47,004 bases of DNA from Acidobacteriota bacterium (lineage in GTDB: Bacteria > Acidobacteriota > Aminicenantia > Aminicenantales > Saccharicenantaceae): assembly GCA_029569255.1 (NCBI GenBank), contig JAKQUO010000054.1, forward strand, positions 1 to 47,004, given 5' to 3'. How positions within the stretch are numbered: the first letter of the stretch is position 1; each line of letters begins with the position of its first letter. Both the position numbers and the translations under genes were made by a program. This document shows, piece after piece, positions 1-7,672 of this stretch. The notes beneath the pieces are model-generated. The model was not told the origin of the DNA and did not search any database. It saw nothing but the letters and a program-made list of their open reading frames with translations.

Positions 1-245
1 TGAAGAAGTGGCTGGAAACAAGAGGGCGTCGGGTAAGACTGTTCTATCTTCCGGGCTACCGGCCGGACCTGAACCCGGACGAGTTCCTCAATCAGGACGT
101 CAAAAGCAACGCCGTGGGCCGGCGCCGGCCTCCTGATGTCGCAACGATGGGGAAGAACGTCTCCAGCTACCTTCGCGGTCGTCAACGACGACCCCACATC
201 GTGAGGAACTACTTCAAGCATGAGAGCGTCCGATATGCCTCTTGA
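1..245 (+). pseudogene. IS630-family transposase, C-terminal fragment cut by the window edge
   Basis: An open frame enters from the left edge and stops at TGA 243-245, giving about 80 residues. The motif LPGYRPDLNPDE is the third-acidic-residue region of DDE transposases of the IS630/Tc1 type, where the usual form is LPPYSPDLNPIE. The final YFKHESVRYA resembles the usual C-terminus of this family. The 5' part lies outside the window, so I cannot tell whether the gene is intact. GC content is visibly lower than in the neighbouring genes, as expected for a mobile element. It may equally be a relic. Confidence 0.8.
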
Positions 246-261
246 ATGCAATCAATTTATC

Positions 262-441
262 GCTCCCCGTAATAACTGGTTCTCTTCCATTTTCTGTGGG
301 TAGCCATGGGCTCTGTTGCCAGGTGCCCGAGGCGCGTGTCGGGACAAGTACCGCCCCGGTACGTGTCCCGTAGGCCTGAATGCCTGAAGGGGGACACGTA
401 CTGGGAGTACATGCCCCCATTTGCCGGCCCATCTGACCCAC
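262..441 (-). repeat. Dispersed repeat element of about 175 bp with two hairpins, copy 1
   Basis: The reverse complement of this stretch matches 38798-38970 over almost its whole length. Shared blocks include CCGGCAAATGGGGGCATGT, CAGGCCTACGGGACAC, the GGCGG(T/C)AC..TGTCCCG block and AAAATGGAAGAGA. It holds two imperfect hairpins, 341-369 with GGGACAAGTACC/GGTACGTGTCCC arms and 389-418 with GGGGG/CCCCC outer arms. No convincing gene is present: short open frames on both strands are by-products of the repeat. It fills the roughly 300-base gap between the transposase fragment and the methyltransferase. Confidence 0.8.
341..369. repeat. GGGACAYGTACC-family hairpin inside copy 1
   Basis: Arm GGGACAAGTACC at 341-352, a 5-base loop, and arm GGTACGTGTCCC at 358-369 with one mismatch. 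The same arms recur at 14968-14996, 18262-18292, 28310-28336 and 38862-38890. Confidence 0.8.
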
Positions 442-549
442 ACAACAAGGAACCTCTTCAGGCCCCGAGTCTGACAGCATGCCTCTTCGGTCCGCCGCCT
501 CGCCCGTGATCTACCCGAGGCGTGGACTTCGGGCGGGTCCCGTGTCAAA

Positions 550-1191
550 ATGAGGCGGGTCCGCCCGCACGGGCGGAGGATCGAGGCGGCCGGATTGGAC
601 CCTGAAGCTTACGAGGCCTGGTTCGCAAGTCCGCTGGGGCGGCTCGCCGGCCGGGCGGAAAAGCGGCTGATCGCCGGGTTCATGGCGGCCGGGCCGGGCG
701 GGCTGCTGCTCGACGGGGGCTGCGGCACCGGGCACTTCGCCGACGTCCTCGGGGCCGGGGGCGCCCGCATCGTCGGTCTGGACGGCTCCCTCGAGGCCCT
801 CGGGTACGCCCGGGCCAAGGCCCGGATCCGGGACGTCGTCCGCGGCCGCGTCGAATGTCTCCCCTTCTTGCCCGGCGCCTTCGACCAGGTCGTCCTGCTC
901 ACGGTCCTCGAGTTCCTCGGCGACCCCCGGCCGGCCCTGGCCGAGGCGTACCGGGTCCTGAAGCCGTCGGGGCGGCTCGTCGTGGGCTGGCTCGAGCGCC
1001 GCAGCCCCTGGGGGGCGTACCGGCGGTTCCGGGGCCTGCTGGGGCATTCGTCCTGGCGGAGGACGCGTTTCTTCAGCCGGGCCGAGATCGAGGCGCTTCT
1101 GGCCCGGGCCGGGTTCGAGGGCCTCAGGACCGGGAGCGCGCTGCTCGGGTCGTTCGGGCTTGTTTCGGGGCGCAAGCCGGGCCCGGCCTGA
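550..1191 (+). CDS. Class I SAM-dependent methyltransferase
   Basis: A 213-residue protein of the Methyltransf_11 type. The SAM-binding motif I is LLLDGGCGTG at residues 52-61 and the acidic end of strand 2 is D78. The later block YRVLKPSGRLVVGWLE is the usual post-motif segment. The substrate cannot be inferred. The start is uncertain. ATG 550 gives a basic 15-residue extension, but many relatives begin near the DPEAYEAWF segment, and an in-frame TTG at 595 follows a GAGG sequence at a suitable distance. A possible promoter (TGGACT 523-528, CAAAAT 546-551) would start RNA downstream of ATG 550 and favours 595. It is monocistronic, between a repeat element and a GC-rich hairpin at 1250-1271. 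Confidence 0.85.
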   Translation: MRRVRPHGRRIEAAGLDPEAYEAWFASPLGRLAGRAEKRLIAGFMAAGPGGLLLDGGCGTGHFADVLGAGGARIVGLDGSLEALGYARAKARIRDVVRGRVECLPFLPGAFDQVVLLTVLEFLGDPRPALAEAYRVLKPSGRLVVGWLERRSPWGAYRRFRGLLGHSSWRRTRFFSRAEIEALLARAGFEGLRTGSALLGSFGLVSGRKPGPA

Positions 1192-1249
1192 GCCCGAGGG
1201 AAGCGGAGTCCCCGGGGGCTAGCCGGTCGCCGGGGCGGAATCCTCCCGG

Positions 1250-1271
1250 GAATCCCCGCTCGGGGGGATTC
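1250..1271. terminator. Hairpin downstream of the methyltransferase, possible terminator
   Basis: GAATCCCC 1250-1257 pairs with GGGGATTC 1264-1271 across a 6-base loop. There is no T tract after it, so it may end transcription weakly or only protect the 3' end of the mRNA. Confidence 0.3.
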
Positions 1272-1378
1272 GGGCGGGCCGGCCGGGGCCTAATCTATCG
1301 GCTGGACAGCGCCTCATGATGCCTCTCGCGCCCTCGGAGAACGCTTAAGCCGTTCAAATGAAATACGATGCCCCGCGC

Positions 1379-1407
1379 TTGACACCCGGCCCGGGCGGGC
1401 TTAATAT
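1379..1407 (+). promoter_or_regulatory. Sigma-70-type promoter for the DUF4382 lipoprotein gene
   Basis: TTGACA at 1379-1384, a 17-base spacer, and TAATAT at 1402-1407. The predicted transcription start is near 1414, leaving a leader of about 40 bases that contains GAGGAGGA before GTG 1455. This is one of the strongest promoters in the window by match to consensus. Confidence 0.7.
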
Positions 1408-1454
1408 ATGTGGAGAAGGGGTATCCCGGCTTTCCGGCCACTGAGGAGGATCCC

Positions 1455-3239
1455 GTGAGTCGTCTCATCCGCGGTTCCGCCGTCGTTCTCCTGGCCCTCG
1501 CGGGAGCGGCCGGCTTCGGCCTGGTCTCGTCCTGCAACATCACGGGCGCGGGCCCGTCGGGCGCCCTGGGCGGCCTCAACCTGCTCGTCACCGACGCGCC
1601 CACCGACGAGTGGGAGCAGGTGACCGTCGTCCTCGAGTCCGTCGCGCTCCACCGCTCCAACGGCTCGGCCTGGGAGACCGTCTGGACCGCCGACCCGGCC
1701 AACCCGGCCGCCGGCAAGATCAACCTCGTCGAGCTCAGCGAGATGGCCGAGCTGCTCGGCCAGGGCGCCAAGATCCCCGTCGGCGCCTACGACAAGATGA
1801 GGGTCACGATCGACACCGACCCGGCGACGATGACGCTCGTCCCCGACGGCGCGGCCGCGCCCATCGACCCGGCCGACATCACCGTGGTCGACCCGGGCGG
1901 CCGGGGCGAGATCGAGATCGACCTCGACCCGGCCATCGTCGTCGAGGAGGGCAAGGACGCCAACCTGATGGTCGACTTCGACCTGGCCCACCCGCTCTCC
2001 ATCGTCAACATCGACGGCAAGGTCGTCATCAGCCTCAAGGTCCGCCACCGGGCCCTGCCGCGCCGCCTCCAGGACATCCAGTTCGCCCGGACGCTCGGCA
2101 AGATCACCGCCGCGGCCGCCGACCTCTCCGGCTTCACGGTCCGGACGCTCCGGGACGCCGAGATCAAGTTCGGCGTCGGCGCCGGCACGGTCTATTACGA
2201 CGTCGACGCCGGGGCGGCCGGGAGCTTCAGCGGCCTGGCCGGCCTCGCCGGCTCGGGCGCCGCGCTCGTCGCCTCGAACATGAACGCCGACGGCAGCCTG
2301 TTCGCCCGCCGGGTCTGGTACTCGAAGGACATCGAGCTCCTGCCCAGGTTCACCCCCGAGGGGCTCGTCCGGAGGGTCGGCGAGACGTGGCTGAGCGTCG
2401 TCAAGAAAAGGACCGAGACGATCTCGGCCGGCTCGAACCGCCACCGCTGCGACTGGGCGGCCGAGACGGTCTTCGTCGACGAGAACACGGTCTGGACCTT
2501 CCAGGACATCGAGATGGGCCGCGGCGTGGACGTCCTCCGGCAGATCGCCCGGGGCTTCCGCGTCGAGGTGACCTACGTCAACATCGACATCTACCCGCGC
2601 GTCGCGGCCGCGGTCAACGTCCGCAGCGCCCACGCCGAGGGGCTGGTCGTCAACCCGACGGCCGAGAGCTTCGGGCTGGGCTGGTGGCGGCGCCTGCGGA
2701 CGATGTTCTACAGCGACGTCGACGGCCACGCCTTCCAGTGGCGGTTCTACGGCGAGACGGCGGCGGCCTCGGCCGACCCGCGGGCCCTCGTCGAAGCCGT
2801 GGACCAGGCCCGCCAGGCCCGCCTCTGGGTCTTCGCCTGGGCCGGGCTCTATTGGGACAAGGCCGACGGCCGCTGGGAGGTCGAGAGCCTCGTCCTGGCC
2901 CCGATGCGGCTCCACGACCTGAGCCGGATCACGACCGGCTACACCGAGGCGAGCGGCGCCATCGGCGTCTCGACCTTCGACTGCTGGGACCAGACGACGC
3001 CGGCCGAGATGATCGTCAAGCTCGACAAGACAGGCGAGCTCCAGACGGTGGTCGGCGCCTTCGTCTGGAACGCGGCGACCAAGATCGTCACCTTCACCCT
3101 GCCGGTCCCGCCCGAGAGGTGGGAGGGAACGCTCACGCCGGCGGTCGGCAAGGTCAAGATCTGGGTCCGGCCGGTCCGGGAGGAGGCCGGGTGGAGCTGG
3201 CACGCCTACACGGTGCTGGCCTTCACCTTCGTCCGCTGA
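1455..3239 (+). CDS. DUF4382-domain lipoprotein
   Basis: About 594 residues from GTG 1455, chosen because GAGGAGGA at 1443-1450 sits just upstream. The ATG at 1410 would lie at or before the predicted transcription start. The N-terminus is a lipoprotein signal: basic residues, a hydrophobic stretch and lipobox LVSSC with Cys27. Residues 40-180 look like a DUF4382 domain (GGLNLLVTDAPTDEWEQV, then LHRS and the KINLVEL segment). The remainder is beta-rich with tryptophan-containing repeats and I recognise no catalytic motif. It is probably an envelope-anchored surface or periplasmic protein of unknown function. It stands alone behind a strong promoter and ends just before the large palindrome at 3269. 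Confidence 0.8.
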   Translation: MSRLIRGSAVVLLALAGAAGFGLVSSCNITGAGPSGALGGLNLLVTDAPTDEWEQVTVVLESVALHRSNGSAWETVWTADPANPAAGKINLVELSEMAELLGQGAKIPVGAYDKMRVTIDTDPATMTLVPDGAAAPIDPADITVVDPGGRGEIEIDLDPAIVVEEGKDANLMVDFDLAHPLSIVNIDGKVVISLKVRHRALPRRLQDIQFARTLGKITAAAADLSGFTVRTLRDAEIKFGVGAGTVYYDVDAGAAGSFSGLAGLAGSGAALVASNMNADGSLFARRVWYSKDIELLPRFTPEGLVRRVGETWLSVVKKRTETISAGSNRHRCDWAAETVFVDENTVWTFQDIEMGRGVDVLRQIARGFRVEVTYVNIDIYPRVAAAVNVRSAHAEGLVVNPTAESFGLGWWRRLRTMFYSDVDGHAFQWRFYGETAAASADPRALVEAVDQARQARLWVFAWAGLYWDKADGRWEVESLVLAPMRLHDLSRITTGYTEASGAIGVSTFDCWDQTTPAEMIVKLDKTGELQTVVGAFVWNAATKIVTFTLPVPPERWEGTLTPAVGKVKIWVRPVREEAGWSWHAYTVLAFTFVR

Positions 3240-3268
3240 CCGTCCGGCGCTGCGCCGCCTTTTTCAGG

Positions 3269-3366
3269 AAGGGGTCAAACCTTTAATTTTTTAATTTTCC
3301 TAGCGGGCCATTGCTTCTCTCAGCTGAGGCTGAGAGAAAATTAAAAAATTAAAGGTTTGACCCCTT
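3269..3366. repeat. Large perfect palindrome with 31-bp arms
   Basis: Arm 3269-3299 begins AAGGGGTCAAACCTTTAA and is matched exactly in reverse complement by 3336-3366. The 36-base centre contains CTCTCAG (3317-3323), which can pair with CTGAGAG (3330-3336). The arms are AT-rich in an otherwise 70 % GC region. It lies between the DUF4382 gene and the ssrA promoter. It could act as a bidirectional terminator or be a small non-autonomous palindromic element of the REP/MITE kind. Confidence 0.9.
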
Positions 3367-3370
3367 CTTC

Positions 3371-3399
3371 TTGAAAAGAGGCGGGCGGGCATTTATAAT
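3371..3399 (+). promoter_or_regulatory. Promoter of ssrA
   Basis: TTGAAA 3371-3376, 17-base spacer, perfect TATAAT 3394-3399. The predicted start is near 3406, so the precursor would have about 22 extra bases to be removed from the 5' end of the tmRNA. Confidence 0.8.
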
Positions 3400-3428
3400 T
3401 GAAGCGGAAGTCCTTATGAAAGGAGCAT

Positions 3429-3781
3429 GGGGGCGAACTGGTCTCGACGGAGGTATTGAGACACAGGTAGCACGCCGAGGTCCCACCCACCTCGCTAAAC
3501 CGGTGGAAACAAACCTAACTGCAGAACCTCTAGCAGTCGCGGCCTAAGAGAAAGGCACGCCGTTCCGGGGGCTCTCTCCCGCGGGGTCTCCGGAGCGCCG
3601 ACCGGGCGGGATAGCGAACCGGTCCGGCCCTGAGGCCGGGGAGCGAAGCATCATCGGGGCTGGCGCCGCGGCGCCCTTCCCCTTCGGGCGCGGCGGGGCG
3701 AGAACAAAGAAGGGGATAAGCGTGTAGAGACCTGCTGTCGAATGCTTTCGGACGCGGGTTCGATTCCCGCCGCCTCCACCA
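3429..3781 (+). ncRNA. ssrA: Transfer-messenger RNA (tmRNA)
   Basis: It rescues stalled ribosomes together with SmpB. The 5' end GGGGGCGAACTGGTCTCGAC is the classic tmRNA start, and the 3' end carries GGTTCGATTCCCGCC followed by the acceptor strand CGCCTCC and encoded ACCA. The 5' GGGGGCG pairs with CGCCTCC. The tag frame reads GCA GAA CCT CTA GCA GTC GCG GCC TAA at 3521-3547, which gives AEPLAVAA if GCA is the resume codon. In-frame codons upstream (ACA AAC CTA ACT, 3509-3520) leave open a longer tag. The length of 353 bases including CCA is normal for a one-piece tmRNA. Confidence 0.95.
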
Positions 3782-3790
3782 GACCCGCAA

Positions 3791-4582
3791 GTGAAGAGCC
3801 GAACGCATAGGCGCGCCCTCCCGGCGGTCCTGACCCTCGCCGTCTTGGCCGTCGCCGCCGCCGGGCCCGCCCTCCGCGCCGGGCAGGCCGCCCCGGCCCC
3901 GCGCGTCCAGACCATCGTCATCGACCCCGGCCACGGCGGCCTGGAGACCGGGGCCAAGGGCGCGCTGGGGAACCTCGAGAAGGACATCACCCTGGCCATC
4001 GGCCTCAAGCTCAAGGCCCTGGTCGAGCGCAACCTCGGCCTGGCCGTATTCATGACCCGCGACCGGGACGTCGACGTCTCCAACGAGAACCGGGCCGCCA
4101 TCGCCAACAACCACAAGGCCGGCCTGTTCATCAGCATCCACGCCAACGGCTCCGTCCAGCGCAAGGCGGCCGGCTCGGAGACGTTCTTCCTCAGCCTCAA
4201 CGCCACCGACGAGGAGACCCGCCGCCTGGCCTATCTCGAGAACAACTCCTCCGAGCTCCAGACCCGCATCGACCCCTCGACCGAGGACGACCTGATGATG
4301 ATCCTCTGGGACATGGCCCAGACGGCCTACATCAAGCAGAGCGGCCGCCTGGCCGAGCTCGTCCAGACCGAGCTCGACGCCATGCTCGGGACCCGCAACC
4401 GGGGCATCAAGCAGGCCCCGTTCAAGGTCCTGACCGGCGTCGCCTGCCCGGCCATCCTGGTCGAGGCCGCCTTCATCTCCAACCCGGACGAGGAGCGGAA
4501 GCTGGCCTCGGACGCCTTCCAGTCCCGGGTGGCCGAGGCGATCTACCGGGGCCTCGTCCGGTTCATCCGGGCGGGGGAGTGA
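3791..4582 (+). CDS. N-acetylmuramoyl-L-alanine amidase (Amidase_3)
   Basis: A periplasmic zinc amidase that cleaves the amide bond between muramic acid and the peptide stem. It is 263 residues long with a signal peptide at about 1-31. Zinc ligands are visible: H48 in IDPGHGG, E63 in NLEKD and H117 in SIHANG. The C-terminal VEAAFISNPDE carries the catalytic glutamate. No SPOR or AMIN domain is present, so it is a minimal catalytic form. Start GTG 3791 lies only 9 bases after the tmRNA 3' end and has no clear ribosome binding site, but the signal peptide supports it. It is followed after 4 bases by the GerMN gene, so these probably form one transcript. Confidence 0.92.
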   Translation: MKSRTHRRALPAVLTLAVLAVAAAGPALRAGQAAPAPRVQTIVIDPGHGGLETGAKGALGNLEKDITLAIGLKLKALVERNLGLAVFMTRDRDVDVSNENRAAIANNHKAGLFISIHANGSVQRKAAGSETFFLSLNATDEETRRLAYLENNSSELQTRIDPSTEDDLMMILWDMAQTAYIKQSGRLAELVQTELDAMLGTRNRGIKQAPFKVLTGVACPAILVEAAFISNPDEERKLASDAFQSRVAEAIYRGLVRFIRAGE

Positions 4583-4586
4583 CGGC

Positions 4587-5210
4587 ATGGCCGCGAACGA
4601 CCGTCGCCGCAAGAAGAGGGCCGCGCTCTCGCGGCCGGCCCTCGTCCTCGGCGGCCTGGCCCTCGTCCTCGCCGTCCTGATCGTCGTCTTCTTCTCCGAC
4701 GGGACGGAGGAGAAGGTCAAGCGCTTCATCGACGCCAACGTCCCCAAGCCGGCCGAGGCCGGCGGCGGGGCCGGCCCGGCGGCGGCCTCCAGGACCGTGA
4801 CGCTCTTCTTCCTGGCCGACGCCGACGACCTCCTCCACAAGGAGGCGCGCGACATCGCCGCCGGCCCGACCGCGGCCGACGAGGCCGAGCGGGCCCTGGC
4901 CGAGCTCGTCAAGGGCTCGGAGCGGGGCCTCGTCTCGCCGCTCCCGGCCCAGACCAAGGTGCGCCAGGTCTTCATCGGCGCGGACGGCCTGGCCACGGTG
5001 GACCTCAGCCGCGAGTTCGCCGAGGGCTTCGCCTACGGCTCCACGGCGGAGCTCGCGGCGGTCTACGCCGTCGTCGATACCCTGGTCTTCAACTTCGCCC
5101 CGGTCAAGCGCGTCGTCATCCTCGTCGAGGGCGCCGAGAAAGAGACGCTCGGCGGCCACGTCGACCTGACCCGGGCCTTCCTCCCCGACTATTCCCTCGT
5201 CGCGAGATGA
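4587..5210 (+). CDS. Membrane-anchored GerMN-domain protein
   Basis: 207 residues. A basic N-terminus (NDRRRKKR) precedes one membrane helix at about residues 17-36, and the rest is outside the cytoplasm. Residues about 70-190 match the GerMN domain, with RTVTLFFLADADD at the start and the GLATVDLSREF segment in the middle. GerMN domains occur in Bacillus GerM and in many non-sporulating bacteria, often beside amidases, and are thought to act in peptidoglycan metabolism. The close placement between amidase and der fits that. It shares an ATGA overlap with der. Confidence 0.85.
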   Translation: MAANDRRRKKRAALSRPALVLGGLALVLAVLIVVFFSDGTEEKVKRFIDANVPKPAEAGGGAGPAAASRTVTLFFLADADDLLHKEARDIAAGPTAADEAERALAELVKGSERGLVSPLPAQTKVRQVFIGADGLATVDLSREFAEGFAYGSTAELAAVYAVVDTLVFNFAPVKRVVILVEGAEKETLGGHVDLTRAFLPDYSLVAR

Positions 5211-6553
5211 CCGGGGGGGCGGCCGTGACCAAGCTCCCCCGGGTCGTCATCGTCGGCTTCCCCAACGTCGGCAAATCGACCCTCTTCAACCGCCTCCTCG
5301 GCCGCCGCAAGGCGCTCGTCCACGCCGACCCCGGCATGACCCGGGACAGCCTCGAGGCCGAGTGCGCGATCGGAGGCCGCCGCGTCACCCTGGTCGACAC
5401 GGGCGGCCTGTTCGGCGTCGCCGACGAGCCCCTGAGCGAGCGGGTCCGGGCCAAGGCGCTCGAGGAGGCGGCCGCGGCCGACCTCGTCCTCTTCCTCCTC
5501 GACGGCAAGCGCGACGTCGCCCCGGCCGAGGAGGGGCTCTACGCCGACCTCAGGCGGGGCGGCCTGGCCCTCCTCGTCGTCGTCAACAAGGTCGATTCCC
5601 CCGTCCAGGAGGAGTCCCGGACGGCCGAGTACTACCGGCTGGGCGAGAAGGACATCCACTTCGTCTCCGCGGAGCACAAGCTCGGCATCGGCCGGCTCGA
5701 GGAAGCCGTCGCCGCGGCCCTGCCGGCCGGCCGGCCCGGCCCCGCCCCGGCCGCCGCGGGCGAACCGCCCCTGCGCATCGCCGTCGTCGGCCGGACCAAC
5801 GTCGGCAAGTCCTCGCTCGTCAACCGCCTGGCCGGCGCCGAGCGGCTCATCGTCAGCGAGCTCCCGGGCACGACCCGCGACTCGACCGACATCCTCCTCG
5901 TCCGCGACGGGAAGCCCTTCCTCCTCGTGGACACGGCCGGCATCCGCCGCCTGGCCGCCGCCGAAGACGCCCGGGAGAAGGCCGCCATCGTCCGGGCCAA
6001 GGCGAATATCCGCCGGGCCGACGTCGTCTGCCTCGTCCTCGACGTCCGGGAGTTCCCGACCCGCCAGGACGCCCGCGTCGCCCAGCTGGCCCTGGAGTCG
6101 GGCCGTCCCCTGGTCCTGGCCCTCAACAAGTGGGACCTGGTCGAACGGGACAAGGCCCGGCCGGACGCCGTCCGGGAGCGGGTCTTCCGCAAGCTCGGCT
6201 TCGTCGGCTACGCCCCCCTGCTCCTCGTCTCGGCCCGGACGGGCCTGCGCGTGGTCAAGGTCCTGGACACGGCCGAGGCGGTCCACAAGGCGGCCTCGAC
6301 CCGGATCGAGACCTCCCGGCTCAACGAGTTCCTGGCCCGGGCGGCCGAGGCCCACCCGCCCCGCCTGAAGAGCGGGGCCAGGGGGAAGCTCCGCTACATG
6401 ACCCAGAAGGGCGTCCTGCCCCCGACGTTCGTCCTGTTCGTGGGCGGCCGCGGCCCCCTCTCGCCGGCCTACGAGAGGCATCTCGTCGAGGAGCTGAGGC
6501 GGGAGTTCGGCCTGGCCGGCACCCCGATCCGCCTGTTCGCCCGGTCGAAATGA
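5207..6553 (+). CDS. der: Ribosome biogenesis GTPase Der (EngA)
   Basis: 448 residues with the tandem GTPase domains diagnostic of Der. Domain 1 has GFPNVGKS at 17-24, DTGG at 64-67 and NKVD at 127-130. Domain 2 has GRTNVGKS at 195-202, DTAG at 242-245 and NKWD at 307-310. The C-terminal KH-like domain ends with the usual FVLFV and GTPIRLFAR segments. It acts in 50S subunit maturation. ATG 5207 overlaps the preceding stop as ATGA. GTG 5225 is an alternative start closer to the usual N-terminus. No gene follows directly: a separate promoter precedes the next gene. Confidence 0.97.
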   Translation: MTGGAAVTKLPRVVIVGFPNVGKSTLFNRLLGRRKALVHADPGMTRDSLEAECAIGGRRVTLVDTGGLFGVADEPLSERVRAKALEEAAAADLVLFLLDGKRDVAPAEEGLYADLRRGGLALLVVVNKVDSPVQEESRTAEYYRLGEKDIHFVSAEHKLGIGRLEEAVAAALPAGRPGPAPAAAGEPPLRIAVVGRTNVGKSSLVNRLAGAERLIVSELPGTTRDSTDILLVRDGKPFLLVDTAGIRRLAAAEDAREKAAIVRAKANIRRADVVCLVLDVREFPTRQDARVAQLALESGRPLVLALNKWDLVERDKARPDAVRERVFRKLGFVGYAPLLLVSARTGLRVVKVLDTAEAVHKAASTRIETSRLNEFLARAAEAHPPRLKSGARGKLRYMTQKGVLPPTFVLFVGGRGPLSPAYERHLVEELRREFGLAGTPIRLFARSK

Positions 6554-6590
6554 GGCCCCGGGCCGGTTCCGCCGGGGGGGGGCTTAGTTC

Positions 6591-6619
6591 TTGACTTCGA
6601 TCCGCCGATGGATTATAAA
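6591..6619 (+). promoter_or_regulatory. Promoter for the TPR lipoprotein gene
   Basis: TTGACT 6591-6596, 17-base spacer, TATAAA 6614-6619. Predicted start near 6626, about 44 bases before ATG 6670, whose ribosome binding site is TAAGGAGGT. Confidence 0.7.
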
Positions 6620-6669
6620 GTGAGTCTTGTCTTTCTCTGCGAACAGCGCTTGACAGTAAGGAGGTCAGG

Positions 6670-7665
6670 ATGTCCCGTCAGAAGACCCCGAGGATTGTCT
6701 TCGCCGTAGCCGCGCTCGCGGTCCTGGTCGCGTTCACGGCCTGCAAGGACCTCAAGTATTCCAAGCTCGCGGCCAACTACCATTTCGACAAGGCCAACAG
6801 CCTCTTCCGGGAGAACCAGTACCGGAAGGCGATCACCGAGTACGAGGCCACGCTCAAGTTCAACCCCGACATGACCCAGGCGTACCGGTTCCTGGGCGAG
6901 AGCTACAAGCAGCTCTACAAGCCCGGCGTCACCTCCGACCTCAACAAGGAGCTCGAGGCCAAGGCCCTCGCCGCCCTGACCAAGGCCCTGGAGATCGAGC
7001 CCAACAACAAGGACATCATCTACTCGCTCGGCGACATGTACGACAAGCTGCGCGACTTCAAGAAGGCCGAGCCGCTGTACCTGCGCATCATCGAGCTCGA
7101 GCCCGAGGACATGAGCAACTACTACGTCGTGGCCGAGTTCTACAAGCGCTACGCCACGGAGGACAAGTCCATCGCCAAGAAGGCCGAGTCGATGTACCTC
7201 CGCCGCATCGAGACCGACCCCGACAACCCCCAGGGCTATTCCTACATGGCGACCTACCTCCAGGAGTCTTCGGGCGGCCCCGAGGAGCTGCTGAAGTACT
7301 ACGAGCGGGCGGCCGAGTTCTGGCAGAAGAGGATCTCCCTCCAGCCGGACTCCGCCGAGGCCTGGCTGGCCCTGGGCGTCAACGAGTGGTCGCGGGCCTA
7401 CCGCTTCCAGTTCCTGACGCCCCAGGAACGCGGCAAGCTGGCCCAGGGCGCCCTGCAGTCCATCAACAAGGCCATCGAGCTCGACCCCAACTATCCCGAG
7501 CCCTACGCCTGGATGGGCCCCCTGTACAAGTCGGTCCTGGCCAAGCTCGAACCCGAGAAGGAGGCCCGCTACAACGCCGAGGGCGACCGCTACCTCGAGC
7601 GGTTCCAGGAGCTCCGGAAGCGGGTCGCCGAGCGCAAGAAGCTCGAGGAAGAGCTGAAGAAGTAG
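6670..7665 (+). CDS. TPR-repeat lipoprotein
   Basis: 331 residues with a lipoprotein signal ending at Cys25 (VAFTAC). At least five tetratricopeptide repeats follow, recognisable by segments such as YRKAITEYEATLKFNPD, ALTKALEIEPNNKDI and FKKAEPLYLRIIELEPED. TPR arrays bind peptides or proteins, and the anchor places this one in the periplasm or at the outer membrane. The partner is unknown. The ribosome binding site TAAGGAGGT at 6657-6665 is unusually perfect, which with the good promoter suggests high expression. The C-terminus is a charged helix (KRVAERKKLEEELKK). Confidence 0.9.
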   Translation: MSRQKTPRIVFAVAALAVLVAFTACKDLKYSKLAANYHFDKANSLFRENQYRKAITEYEATLKFNPDMTQAYRFLGESYKQLYKPGVTSDLNKELEAKALAALTKALEIEPNNKDIIYSLGDMYDKLRDFKKAEPLYLRIIELEPEDMSNYYVVAEFYKRYATEDKSIAKKAESMYLRRIETDPDNPQGYSYMATYLQESSGGPEELLKYYERAAEFWQKRISLQPDSAEAWLALGVNEWSRAYRFQFLTPQERGKLAQGALQSINKAIELDPNYPEPYAWMGPLYKSVLAKLEPEKEARYNAEGDRYLERFQELRKRVAERKKLEEELKK

Positions 7666-7672
7666 CGCCGAA

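Noticed and set aside
214..548. Several short open frames around 214-548
   Set aside because: They overlap one another on both strands and fall in the repeat element; the codon pattern is not that of the other genes.
1401..3203. Long minus-strand open frame opposite the DUF4382 gene
   Set aside because: Asp/Gly/Arg-rich translation without motifs; it arises from the high GC of the real gene on the other strand.
3530..4206. Minus-strand frames across ssrA and the amidase
   Set aside because: They run through the tmRNA gene and have no recognisable domain.
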